Of a DNA stretch of 64,000 bases, positions 19,344 through 28,860 are shown piece by piece. The stretch is from Adiantum capillus-veneris. Lineage: Eukaryota > Streptophyta > Polypodiopsida > Polypodiales > Pteridaceae. A program made the translations under genes and the position numbers. Numbering within the stretch: position 1 is the stretch's first letter; the number at the start of each line of letters is the position of its first letter. Location: contig CM043955.1 of the NCBI GenBank assembly GCA_014529385.2, positions 137,094,108 through 137,158,107 on the forward strand. The letters are read 5' to 3'. Below the pieces are notes generated by a model. It did not search any database, was not told the origin of the DNA, and worked only from the letters and a program-made list of their open reading frames with translations.

Positions 19344-19833
19344 AGTTCATGATCTCAGTTTTGGTGATGAAATTGTTGCATCTGGCCTTTTGTGCCGTGG
19401 GCTGTATAAGCTCACTTTGTATGACAAGTGTGGATAAAATTTTGCAAATGCTGTTGCAGATTCAAGGGCTATTTCAGATGCAAAACTTTGGCATGCACGT
19501 TTTGGTCATCTGAATTTTGCCAGTTTGTTGCGTTTGCAGAAATCTGATATGGTTGCTTCTTTGCCCCCTCTTGAAGCACCCGTCAAACATGTTTGTGAAG
19601 GCTGTATTTTGGGTAAGATGCAACGTTCTAAATTTCCAAAGGATGGTTCAGTTCGGGCCACATGCAGGTTGCAGCTTGTGCATAGTGATGTTTGTGGGCC
19701 CATGCAAACTCCGTCCTTGGGCAATCACCTGTACTTCGTGACTTTCATTGTTGATTACTCCAGGCATGGATGGGTATTTCCGCTTAAAGCAAAGTCCGAA
19801 GTTTTTAGGTGCTTTAAACAATTTCTGGCTATG
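19327..19833 (+). pseudogene. copia-1 GAG-pre-integrase and integrase start
   Basis: In shifted frames this region reads LWHARFGHLNFASLLRL and CEGCILGKMQRSKFP (the HHCC zinc-binding region), then QLVHSDVCGPM with the first catalytic Asp of integrase, then TFIVDYSRHGWVFPL. Copia-2 has deleted almost exactly this segment, so this is the only copy of the module in the window for the family. It ends abruptly at the gypsy-1 LTR. Confidence 0.85.
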
Positions 19834-20152
19834 TGTTAACCCTCATGGCTCACGGACACCCTATCACCTACGATGGACGTTGTAACCTACGGCAGACATT
19901 GTATTATTTATTTGGTAGAGTCAGGTACCGGGCTTGTCGGTCCAATAGGAAAAGGGTAAGAGTGATCGCCGATGAGAGGCGCACTCTAACTGGAACATTC
20001 AAGGGATTAGTTGGCTAAGCATGGGCGCCCAAGTGTGAATGGGGTGAGCTCATATAAAAGTCAACTAAACCTAAAATTCACTCATTCTCTCATTTGTGCA
20101 ATTGAAGAGTGCTCTTGCTCCATATCCTTCTTCTTCTTCTTCATCTCTTTGT

Positions 20153-20243
<91 letters not shown>

Positions 20244-20481
20244 TGCGATCGAGCATTACGAAGGCACGATGGCGGTGAAGCGGTTGAGCACGGCGTAGCG
20301 GCGTCTCCTTCTTCTTCGCGGCGAGGAATCCTCCACGAAGCAAGCGTAGAGCGGTGAGTGACACACCATAGCCTTCTTTGAGCTTACTAGTTTAGGCTTG
20401 TTGTGTGCTTTGAGCCATTTGTAGCTCGCACACGGTGTATCGGCAAGTTCCTTGCATTGACACGTGCGACATACGTGCACA
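19834..20481 (+). repeat. gypsy-1 5' LTR (about 648 bp)
   Basis: It begins TGTTAACCCTCATGG at the exact point where copia-1 homology ends, and ends GTGCACA a few bases before the primer-binding site. It contains a TATA box (TATAAAAG at 20053), a GT tract (about 20153-20200) and a GA tract (20201-20241). The 3' partner is absent, so the boundaries rest on the junction and the primer-binding site. Confidence 0.8.
20053..20060 (+). promoter_or_regulatory. TATA box in the gypsy-1 LTR
   Basis: TATAAAAG, preceded by CTCA, in mid-LTR. Element transcription would start about 30 bp downstream, ahead of the GT/GA tracts. Confidence 0.5.
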
Positions 20482-20485
20482 TTTT

Positions 20486-20503
20486 TGGCGCCGCTGCCAG
20501 GGA
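20486..20503 (+). other. gypsy-1 primer-binding site
   Basis: TGGCGCCGCTGCCAGGGA, four bases after the LTR end, closely resembles the TGGCGCC-type sites of plant Ty3/gypsy elements that prime from a host tRNA. Confidence 0.8.
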
Positions 20504-21272
20504 ATGCCAAACATGAAGCTCGAGTAGCACTCTGTGCTTCTCCGTGGTGCAAATTTCTATTGTAGGAAAGGTAAGGAAGGAGTGTGTGTGTGTTGAGAAG
20601 AGGGATTTGGTGTTATACTGTGTGTTTCTTTTGTTAATGGAGTTTTCAAAGGTTCTGTGTTTATTCTTTGTGTATTAAGGTAGTTAGTTTTCTTTGTTAG
20701 TAGAGATTTCAAAGGTTCTGTGTTTATTCTGTGTGTATTAAGGTAGTTAGTTTTCTGTGTACAGTAAGTAGGAAGTAGATTAGTGAGAGTTAATAGAGTG
20801 TGTTAGTGTGTAAGAGTAGGTGTATTAGTTAGAAGTAGGTAGAGAGAGTGTGTGTGTGCTCTCGCGCAGGGCTTATCCTTTTATATATATATATATATAT
20901 ATATATTTGAAAAATATATATTTTAAAAGGTAGGACCGGGATCGGGATTATCTCCCAGATCCAAGCCCAGACCCAAGCCCAAGCTCGCGCTCAAGCCTAG
21001 GCCTCAGTCGCCTTTTAAAAAAATGAATTTTAGCTTCACACGTAGCTAAAAATTGATTTTTGAGGACCAACGGAACGTCAGATGCCCGAAAATTGTGTTG
21101 TAAAGCACACAGCGATCCTCTAAGTGATACGCTCGTTTCGAGCTATCACACACTTTAATCAAAAAAATCAAACATTAAAAAACATTCAAAAAACATCAAA
21201 AATAAGAAAAAATCAAGTAGAAAACAGGGTGCAAAACACCCACAAAACAAAGCAAGTAACCTTTGAGGGTAC
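20504..21272 (+). other. gypsy-1 untranslated leader with a tandem repeat and AT tract
   Basis: No protein coding is seen. Bases 20635-20696 and 20697-20759 are a tandem duplication of about 62 bp sharing CAAAGGTTCTGTGTTTATTC. A short (TA)n lies at 20881-20906, and a C/A-rich patch with repeated CCCAGACCCAAG-like units at about 20960-21010. Confidence 0.75.
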
Positions 21273-21302
21273 TTGCCGACACTTGTAGGGCACCCAAAGC
21301 AC

Positions 21303-22676
21303 ATGTATCTATGCTCTGGTCGTGTGCTAGAGTCCGAACAACTAGCTAGTGCTTCGATTTACGGGGGTACTCACTATCCTTCCACGCTAGGGTCTACGCC
21401 CTCAGCGAGGACCCAAGGTAGTGCAACCCAAGACCCAAAAATAGCGGCTAGCGACTCTTCCTCTGACTACGATATTATGGAAGATCATCTTACACAAAGC
21501 CCCGGGGGAACAAATGAAACCGTGCCTAGCTGGGCCCAACAACCTGGAACTAGTGTTTTTAGCCGTTTGATGGAAACTTTTAGTAGAGCTACGCGCTCTG
21601 AACCTACGGCTAGTGAAGTAAACGAAGGGGGTGGGGAAGTAGAATCACCATTCACATCTCCTGTAGACCCCACACTCCCTCAGAGTGTCCACGTGGACAT
21701 TCTACCTACCTCATTTAATGAGGGCCCTACTGAGCTACCACCTTCCAAAGTCGCCTCTAAGGTAGCGGTGACTAAAAGTCAAAACACGGGAAGCAACATT
21801 GCATCCACCTCACGGCAACCCTCTAGTACACCAAGTTTGGACGGGATATTTCTCAATGAAAATTGGGAATATGACCTACACATGGAGACTTTGACGGACC
21901 TATACATGGGCTACACATACCATGTGGGTTGGTTAGAAGTTGTACAATCCACATCTAGTGCCACTAGTCTAGAGGAACAACAACACACGATCTGCAATGT
22001 CATCCATAGGATTATCCAGTCCGAGAGGCAAAATCAAGGAATAAACATACCTTCGACGGGTCCTATACGATTTTTAGACACGGGAAAAGGGAAACAACCC
22101 ACTCTATCACAAATGGAGACTCCCCCAGTGAGTCCCATCGATCCCCCATATGTTGTTTCGCCAGGGGTCTCAATGCAATCTCAGCCCACAAGTGATAGCT
22201 TTACTTTTCCAAGTCTAGCTCATCTTTCCCTGGATGACACCACGGATACCATGCCTACCCCAATGATGGGCATGCCAAGAAACACACCATGGACCTCGTT
22301 TGTTATTAAAGCACCGCTACATGGTAGCTCAATGCCTACAATAGTACCCACAAGTGCGTACCAATCGTATGCACCTATGGGTCCACGTACTCATGTAGTC
22401 CCTACCCCTCCCATTGTTTCAACTACCTATGCTCCACAACCACAATACACAAGTTCTTATTTCCATGGGACTATACCGGCTAGCATTAGCATGTCACATC
22501 CGACGTCTGCTATGCCTAGGGCCACTCATATGAACTATGGACCACCACATGGCACAACATCGTACCCAACGTGGAACCCAAGGGCTTCCTATGCGCCAAG
22601 CCCAATGCCAATACCTACTCCACATGTAGTCTCTGGAGCACCTTCACCCACGGTGCCTGCTCACTTAGGTAGGTGA
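21303..22676 (+). CDS. gypsy-1 pre-gag ORF, Pro/Ser/Thr-rich
   Basis: An open frame of about 458 codons from the first ATG (21303; the frame is open from 21273) to TGA 22674-22676. It is rich in Pro, Ser and Thr, with an acidic patch DSSSDYDIMED near the start and many PT/MP/YAP runs near the end. No fold is recognised. Gag begins at once in another frame (22678 has no ATG until about 22723), so this is probably the N-terminal part of a longer gag separated by a one-base shift, either a mutation or programmed. Proline-rich extensions ahead of gag occur in some plant gypsy lineages. Confidence 0.7.
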   Translation: MYLCSGRVLESEQLASASIYGGTHYPSTLGSTPSARTQGSATQDPKIAASDSSSDYDIMEDHLTQSPGGTNETVPSWAQQPGTSVFSRLMETFSRATRSEPTASEVNEGGGEVESPFTSPVDPTLPQSVHVDILPTSFNEGPTELPPSKVASKVAVTKSQNTGSNIASTSRQPSSTPSLDGIFLNENWEYDLHMETLTDLYMGYTYHVGWLEVVQSTSSATSLEEQQHTICNVIHRIIQSERQNQGINIPSTGPIRFLDTGKGKQPTLSQMETPPVSPIDPPYVVSPGVSMQSQPTSDSFTFPSLAHLSLDDTTDTMPTPMMGMPRNTPWTSFVIKAPLHGSSMPTIVPTSAYQSYAPMGPRTHVVPTPPIVSTTYAPQPQYTSSYFHGTIPASISMSHPTSAMPRATHMNYGPPHGTTSYPTWNPRASYAPSPMPIPTPHVVSGAPSPTVPAHLGR

Positions 22677-22677
22677 C

Positions 22678-24957
22678 TTGGCAACATTTGCTCAAGCTAT
22701 TGGTCGATCTATCGCTGAGAATATGCGTAACACGCCTGATAGAGAGCCTAGAAGTAAGGCAGTACAAATAGCCAAGCTCACACAAAAATTTAGTGGAGAC
22801 GGGGATGTGAGAAAGCATATCGAAGTGTTTGAACAAATATGCGATTCTCTAGGAGAACACAATGACTTACATAAGAGCAATGCTTTAAGCCTAACCTTAA
22901 GTGGAAAGGCTGGGGATTGGTATAGAACCCTAAGGGTGGAAGAAAAAACGATTTACCCTACTCTTAGGAGACTGTTCTTAAAAGAATACATACAAGAGGG
23001 AGTGCTTTGGGGTGTAGCCTCTCAGCTCCAGAAAGCCCAACGAGAGGAAGGAGAGTCGGTGAGAGACTTTATAAGTCACTTAAAGCATTTAAATTCTCGT
23101 TGTAATCCAAATGAGCGCTTCAACAATAACCAATTGCTTGATAGATTCATTAGGGGATTACGCCATGAGGATATCTACAATGGCCTAGTCACTAGAGGTA
23201 TCACCACTTGGGAAGCAGTCACCACCAATGCGATCCAATTGGAGGATAATTTAATGATTCAAGGAGAAAGAGTGTCTGTTGAGCCTAAATCTATTAGCTC
23301 GCAAGCATCAAGGCATCAGCCAATGACCCTAAAGCCTATTGCTAAGGAGCCAAAGATATCTGAGATGACTTTAGCAGATCTCACCAAGGCTATTCAAGAG
23401 AGTCTTAGAGACAATCGTGCTCCGCAAAACAATCATATGTATCCAAGAAGGGAGAAGCAATGGTGCTCAGTATGCTATGGACCGCATAGTACCAGTGAAT
23501 GCCCTACTTTTGGAGTAAAATTCAATGGAAACTGCAATGCATGTGGAAGGTATGGTCATCAAGCTAAGGATTGCATAGTATTTAAGTGCGCGATGGCCAA
23601 TAGACCAACCTTAGCATGGACAGACACACCTCGAGTGCCTGCATTGATGCCGACCCCACCTCTTGAACAAACAGCACAACATATGGTCCCTAGGGCCCAA
23701 AATGTTGTTCAAACAACACCCTTACCACCTCCAGTGCTAGGACCGCAACCACCACATCCGAGAATCACTTCTGTGAATCAAGTGGATTGTGAGTCATCTA
23801 TTTCTTGTTTGGAAGGCTATGAGGAAGATGTAGATCCTAATATTGCCTATGGGATGGATGTGCTTGAAGAAAGTCCACAATACTACATGGAGGACTATTG
23901 GGGACAAGTCAAACCTATATATCAAGTAGCTGCTCTTGCGGCAAGAGGCCAAAATATCAATTACACCGCTAAGAGACCACCTCTTCAATGCTATGAGTGT
24001 GGAGGTCCACATCGTGTAGCCGAGTGTCCTATTAGGCTACAAAAGAACGCCACACTAATGCAAACCAATCAAGCGAGCACATCTACAATGCCGATACTCA
24101 TGTGTAATCGATGTGGCATAGATCATTTGATTGCCCAATGTCCAAATAATCCAAATGCACCGAAGATCACGCCATTAAACTTGATTGAAGTTACCGAGGA
24201 GCCATCACCAAGTACACCCGTGGTACCAGTAAACGTACTCACACGATCAATGCTCCAAAAACAAAATCATATTCTTGAGGAAAGAGACACGACATCAATT
24301 GCCCAATCTCAGAAAAAGAAGAAAACACGAAGAAAGAGATCGCAAAAAGCAGCGAAGTCAGACCCCAGTTCAAAGACCAACATAGGGACTGGTGATGACC
24401 CCGTATATATGAACGACGCTGAAGAAGATTCTGATTCAGGTGAAACCATGGAGACCAAAACGACCACTAACATAGAAACCAACAAGGAAGATCTTCATAA
24501 GCCACAATGGCCAGGATCCAAAAAGAAGATAGGAACTTACCCAAACCCTACAGAGGAGATTGAGCGATTCAAGCATTTAAGGAGTTTGGTAGAAGATACC
24601 CAAAGGGATCTAGAACCAGCACCTAGGAAGATCCAGATTACAGACATCGTGTTCCCTACACAACAACAACCTCACCAAGTCCATAGACCCTTGGACATAC
24701 CTAGTGTCATCCAAGAAGAAAGTGACTTAAAGTCATGGGAAAGTGGACGTACTCACTTCTTGATGGAAAGAATTTTTACAGAGGGACTACCTGATCCTAT
24801 CGAAGAAATGGAGATCCCATCTTCCCCATGTCAAGGGACTCAAGGCCAAAAGGTGCCGTTAAACATTGCCAAATTGATGGATTTCATGTCTTCAGAAGTT
24901 AGAACCACCATCATGTCCAAACTATATAAAGACCCCGAGCTAGTCTCAGCTCTTTGA
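22678..24957 (+). CDS. gypsy-1 gag with four CCHC-like motifs
   Basis: 759 codons, uninterrupted. Residues about 30-190 match the retrotransposon gag fold: FSGDGDVRKHIEVFEQIC, GKAGDWYRTL, FLKEYI, and the SQLQKAQREEGESVRDFISH block. Four Cys/His motifs follow: CSVCYGPHSTSEC, CNACGRYGHQAKDC, CYECGGPHRVAEC and CNRCGIDHLIAQC. The first, third and fourth have one residue fewer than the standard knuckle spacing (Gly-Pro-His type). The C-terminal third is Lys/Arg then acidic. It would form the particle and package RNA. No ATG begins the frame, so it is probably made as an extension of the upstream ORF. Confidence 0.88.
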   Translation: MATFAQAIGRSIAENMRNTPDREPRSKAVQIAKLTQKFSGDGDVRKHIEVFEQICDSLGEHNDLHKSNALSLTLSGKAGDWYRTLRVEEKTIYPTLRRLFLKEYIQEGVLWGVASQLQKAQREEGESVRDFISHLKHLNSRCNPNERFNNNQLLDRFIRGLRHEDIYNGLVTRGITTWEAVTTNAIQLEDNLMIQGERVSVEPKSISSQASRHQPMTLKPIAKEPKISEMTLADLTKAIQESLRDNRAPQNNHMYPRREKQWCSVCYGPHSTSECPTFGVKFNGNCNACGRYGHQAKDCIVFKCAMANRPTLAWTDTPRVPALMPTPPLEQTAQHMVPRAQNVVQTTPLPPPVLGPQPPHPRITSVNQVDCESSISCLEGYEEDVDPNIAYGMDVLEESPQYYMEDYWGQVKPIYQVAALAARGQNINYTAKRPPLQCYECGGPHRVAECPIRLQKNATLMQTNQASTSTMPILMCNRCGIDHLIAQCPNNPNAPKITPLNLIEVTEEPSPSTPVVPVNVLTRSMLQKQNHILEERDTTSIAQSQKKKKTRRKRSQKAAKSDPSSKTNIGTGDDPVYMNDAEEDSDSGETMETKTTTNIETNKEDLHKPQWPGSKKKIGTYPNPTEEIERFKHLRSLVEDTQRDLEPAPRKIQITDIVFPTQQQPHQVHRPLDIPSVIQEESDLKSWESGRTHFLMERIFTEGLPDPIEEMEIPSSPCQGTQGQKVPLNIAKLMDFMSSEVRTTIMSKLYKDPELVSAL

Positions 24958-25005
24958 GCCTTCCTCAATGGAGAACTGAAGTTTGGGCTACCACAATTTT
25001 CACAG

Positions 25006-26025
25006 ATGGATGGAGCTGCGGAGATGCCAATAGAGGAGGAACACTTAGATCCACAACCCAACCTAGATGAGAACCTTGTTATAGAAATACCTGTTAACAA
25101 GTTGGGACAATACTTTGAGGGTGATGAATCCAATGCGACCATACTAATCACTACTAAGGGATTAACTGTGAAGGGAATCCTTGATGGTGGTGCTGGAGTT
25201 AGCATTGTGACTAAAAATTATTGGGAAACTATGGGAAGACCTCACCCACAACCATAGTAATGAAGATGGCCAATGGGTCTATTGTTAAACCTATTGGGAT
25301 GCTAGAAGATCTCAATATCAAGGTCTTTGGACATAAAATAAGGATTACCTTTATTGTTATGGATTTCTCCAAACACACTATGGCATTGGAGATGATCTTA
25401 GGACGTCCTTTCATGAGGGAAGCAAAAATGGTGCATGACTGGTCTAAAAACCATGTCTACTTGCAGTCCCAAGATTCTATCATTCGAGTGGATCTTGTGA
25501 CGGGTCGAGCACATCCTCTAGGAAACACGTTTATAATTGATCATAGATCTGACACCACAGTTCACTCGGCCCCATTGCAGTATTGTTACACGTGTAAAGC
25601 GGACACTGATGTTGGGGAAGATTCTCCTTATATGGATGTACTACCTGGGATGAGTGAGTCGGATAATGTGGATTGGGTCCACCTAGCAGCGACCATAGAC
25701 ACTTGGGGAAACAGGGGGATGACCTGGGTAACACCTGAGGGGGATGAAATGCCCGTACCTTTAAATATGCTACAAACAATGCATATAGCTTCTAACAAGA
25801 CTCATCCTAATATAACAAAGAAAACATACAAGTGGGTCCCTAAATCTTCTTTAGCGACCATAGCTAGTGCTAAAAAACAGAAGCCTTGTAAGAAACGTAC
25901 CACTCGCTCCAAGAAAATTAAGAAAATTTTGCGATGGATTCCTAAACAGCTATTGGAAGCCCAAGGCTACTATCAAGGAAATGATCAAATTTGGGTGCCA
26001 AAACGTAGATTGTGTTCTTACCCGT
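25006..26025 (+). pseudogene. gypsy-1 protease region, frameshifted and cut by gypsy-2
   Basis: Frame one (25006-25257) carries KGILDGGAGVSIVTKNYW, with the DGG form of the aspartic-protease active site common in plant gypsy elements. It stops at TAG. A second frame from 25221 continues the fold: MKMANGSIVKPIGMLEDL, then MALEMILGRPFMREA. So one frameshift separates the active site from the rest. After the protease comes a Lys-rich stretch that reads directly into the gypsy-2 LTR at 26026. Confidence 0.85.
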
Positions 26026-26962
26026 TGTCAGGAGTTTTTTGGAGCAAGGGATTGCGCATATGTACATACACATGCATGGTGCATCAAATGAAGGATTGCC
26101 CAATTTCCATAGCCAGGTGGTTACGTGGGGCCCACATGTGTACAGGTAGGGCAGCATGTACATAGTGCATCGATTTTCACTATTACCAGTACTAGTGTGT
26201 TTTTTCTACAATAAGGAGGAGTTGGTAGCGCGTAAAACTTCTCGAGGAAGCTATCCGCCGGCCGACGACGTGAGGTCAGCAGGTGCGTCAGATGGCATCT
26301 AGTGGCGTCAGTAGGGCGAACGAGGTCAATATTTGCACGCGGATGAGGACGGACACAACGTGGGTGTTTTCTGGTGAGAGTTATGCAGAAAGTTCATCAT
26401 TAGGACCACTTTTTGGGGCCACTTCACGTGGTTGCGAGACGCATTATTGAAAAGAAATGAGTGCCAGGTGTGCGGATGATGCAAAAAGGTGACAACTATG
26501 CACTGCGAGGTCAGTTTTTTGCCTGTTCGGGGTCCGTTTGAGGTCATCTAAAAGGCCAAGGGTGCCCAACTAATAAAGCTAAGTGTGGGAACTGAAAAAA
26601 CTGAGAGAAGGCCAGAAAAAAACGTGGAGAAGAGAGGAGGAACAGCCGCAGGTGTGTTTTTTGGGTTTTTGGAGCCTGTTTTGGCCGTAAACTGCTCATC
26701 CAAGGTCGGATTTGAGCACTTTGACATTGTAGACTGGGGTTTTGGGCCGTTCCGGACGTGATGGCGTTGTCCATTTTGCCAAATTCCTCACTCTTTTCCT
26801 GCTGTTTTTCTGTGTAAGTTTCTCCTATGAGCGAAGTTTCTGCTCTAGTTTGTGATTGTATCTGGTATCTTTTACCCATATTGTGTGAGCTATTTGCCCC
26901 ATTGGTGTTGGCCCAAGCTCAATTGTATCTAAACATCAGAAATTCTCCTCTTTTGAGCTGAG

Positions 26963-27001
<39 letters not shown>

Positions 27002-27176
27002 TATGTGGAGTGGGCAAGTGGATAGTCTCTCTCCTCTCACTCCAGAGGTGTGTTCCCTGTCTCGGCAGGGTGTGTTGTCTAAGCCGAGTGGTGCCCCATA
27101 GTGTGTGTGTGTATCTTTCCAAGAGTGTGTGTCGGGTCGTTATAGAGGCGCTGTGTGTGTTTTCATCCCGCTCACA
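26026..27176 (+). repeat. gypsy-2a 5' LTR
   Basis: It starts TGTCAGGAGTTTTTTGG and ends CCGCTCACA before the primer-binding site. The LTR at 33617 has the same start and end and differs only at scattered bases and in the lengths of GT tracts (here about 26967-27000). It is joined directly to gypsy-1 protease sequence on its left. Confidence 0.9.
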
Positions 27177-27182
27177 TTCTTT

Positions 27183-27196
27183 TGGCGCCCCCACGG
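27183..27196 (+). other. gypsy-2a primer-binding site
   Basis: TGGCGCCCCCACGG, seven bases inside the LTR end, repeats at 34774 in gypsy-2b. The TGGCGCC core is typical of plant gypsy elements. The matching tRNA was not identified. Confidence 0.7.
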
Positions 27197-27915
27197 AGGA
27201 TCTTCTTCGAGTACCTTCTGCTTCGAGCTTCGAGCTTCGAGATTCGGGATTACAGGTTACAGGTTGGAGATTATAGGTTACAGGTACAGGTACAGGTGCA
27301 GGTGATTAACACAGGTACAGGTAGCTGGAGTACAGTGATATACTAGCAGTGATGTCACTTGCAGTTGTTGTGGGTATGCATCACTTGGCGCCTATTTGAG
27401 CGCATTGTCTGCTGGATTGTACGTTACTTGTGGAAACTGCCATTGTACGCCTTTGTGGAGCCATATATGGTTTTATTTGGCAGTCCCAGCCATTTCTGAG
27501 ACTTGGTTTGGAAGATAGTCATTTCTGAGACTTGACTATACGCGATTTGCATTAGCTTTCGTGTGAGGGTTGATAGCGTGAGGTTTTTATTGAGCTGGGG
27601 GATTCTCAAATGTGGAGATCCTTTCGGTGATACAGGTAGCTGGAGCACCCTTTTTGTGACCTCGCCATAGGTTATGTACTAGTGAGTCCTATTTGATGCT
27701 CGGGTTCTATTGTTGGCAGTTTATGCATACAGATACAGTCTATATTTTGGGTTCTCATTGCTCTATTTCTGGGGAAATTCTGTCGAAATTTTCCCAAGTT
27801 ATGATGGCTGGTTTTTTGGTATTTTGAGCCATTTATGCTGTTATGCTGCTGAAATTTTGGCAAAATCAGAGGTTGAGTCAGGTGTGCCTTCTTGGGAGCT
27901 TCATGGTTGGCTTTA

Positions 27916-28134
27916 ATGGATGATCAAAATGGCCCTCAGTTCACTCCTTTTCATTTAACTCAAAGAATTCAGATTAATGTTCATGTGTCCAGGAAGATCT
28001 TTTTCCAGCAGCGCATAGTCTTTATGTTTGGGCCAAGAAGATTGAGAGAGATCCTGGAATGTCCTTTGCCTGTGGTAATTCCAATGATCAACTATGAAAA
28101 CTCATTTGATGTGCATGTGTTTGTTCTCATCTAA
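27916..28134 (+). CDS. Leader ORF of gypsy-2a (72 codons), conserved in gypsy-2b
   Basis: ATG at 27916 to TAA at 28134, in the leader about 100 bp before gag. The product is about 72 residues (MDDQNGPQFTPF start, FMFGPRRLREILECP centre). The copy at 35507 is open over the same length with about two residue changes, while gag in both copies has been broken by stops. It has no recognised domain. It may be a real small protein, a regulatory upstream ORF, or chance. Confidence 0.4.
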   Translation: MDDQNGPQFTPFHLTQRIQINVHVSRKIFFQQRIVFMFGPRRLREILECPLPVVIPMINYENSFDVHVFVLI

Positions 28135-28236
28135 AGCTGAGCTCCATTGAAGTTTCTGGGGATTGGGTAGTGAAAAGTTTTGGGTTCTTGCACGTGTGTT
28201 GGAAGGGATTCTCAAAGCATCATAATTTGGGTAGCC

Positions 28237-28842
28237 ATGGCTTTCTCTTATCCGGAGTTTCATGGAAGAAGTGATGAAGATGTGGAGGACTTTCTGGAAA
28301 AGATGGAGGTCGCCTGCATTAGCAACCAGATTCATGACCCTGCGCAGATGTTACGCCTTCTCCAAATTTGTTTGAAGAGTGATGCACGAGTTTGGTCAAA
28401 AGCATTTGAAGAGGAGTTGCGTGTGGCTGATCCACCTGTAAGGTTGAGTTGGGACAATCTACGACATGGTTTGGAAGTGGAGTTTGTGAAGATAGAAGAT
28501 CCTGACAAAGTGTGGCAAGAAGTACAGGCTTTGGTGCAAAAGGAAGGTGAGCCAGTAGATGCGTACATACGTAAGTTTTCATTGGCATGGGAGCGAATGT
28601 GCAAGGCTTTAGCACCACAGGTACCCCCGCCTGACATGATGAAGAAGGACAGGTTCTTAGCTGGTCTTTGGGAGAATATACGTTGGTGAGTGGAGCTAAA
28701 GAAGCCTAGGACATATGAGGATGCACTAGAGGTAGCAAGGAACAAAGAGTGGAAGCTCAGGAAAATGAGCCAGTTAGGGGTGGAGTCTTCGCCAATGAGG
28801 TCTGAATTTCAGCCTATAGAGTCTTTACAAGGGCGCATGTGA
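28237..28842 (+). pseudogene. gypsy-2a gag, interrupted
   Basis: The ATG at 28237 in GCCATGG context starts MAFSYPEFHGRSDEDVEDFL, a typical gag start. WSKAFEEELR, LEVEFVKIEDPDKVWQEVQ and KFSLAWERMCKAL follow. A TGA at 28687-28689 breaks it, where gypsy-2b has a sense codon (AGA). A second in-frame TGA at 28840-28842 separates gag from the zinc knuckle and pol and is present in both copies. The knuckle itself lies in the pol frame, so gag and pol were probably one polyprotein. Confidence 0.88.
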
Positions 28843-28860
28843 GGGGTTCATCATGAACCA

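Larger units (their letters stand above)
17406..19833 (+). mobile_element. copia-1: 5' half of a Ty1/copia element, cut by gypsy-1
   Basis: 5' LTR, primer-binding site, gag, protease and the start of integrase are present. The sequence then stops exactly where the gypsy-1 LTR begins (19834). It belongs to the same family as copia-2 at 48585: LTR, leader and gag match closely throughout. The rest of the element is not found in the window. Confidence 0.9.
19834..26025 (+). mobile_element. gypsy-1: 5' part of a Ty3/gypsy element
   Basis: 5' LTR, primer-binding site, a long leader, a pre-gag ORF, gag with four zinc-binding motifs, and protease. The element stops at 26025, where the LTR of gypsy-2 begins. 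No reverse transcriptase or integrase and no 3' LTR of this family were found, so this is a remnant. Confidence 0.85.

Noticed and set aside
26326-26879. Minus-strand open frames inside the gypsy-2 LTRs (repeated at 33917-34470)
   Set aside because: They lie within LTRs, have no domain, and their repetition only reflects the LTR duplication.
28332-28745. Minus-strand frames opposite gypsy-2 gag (also at 35923-36336)
   Set aside because: They are conserved between copies only because gag is; they are antisense shadows of the coding strand.
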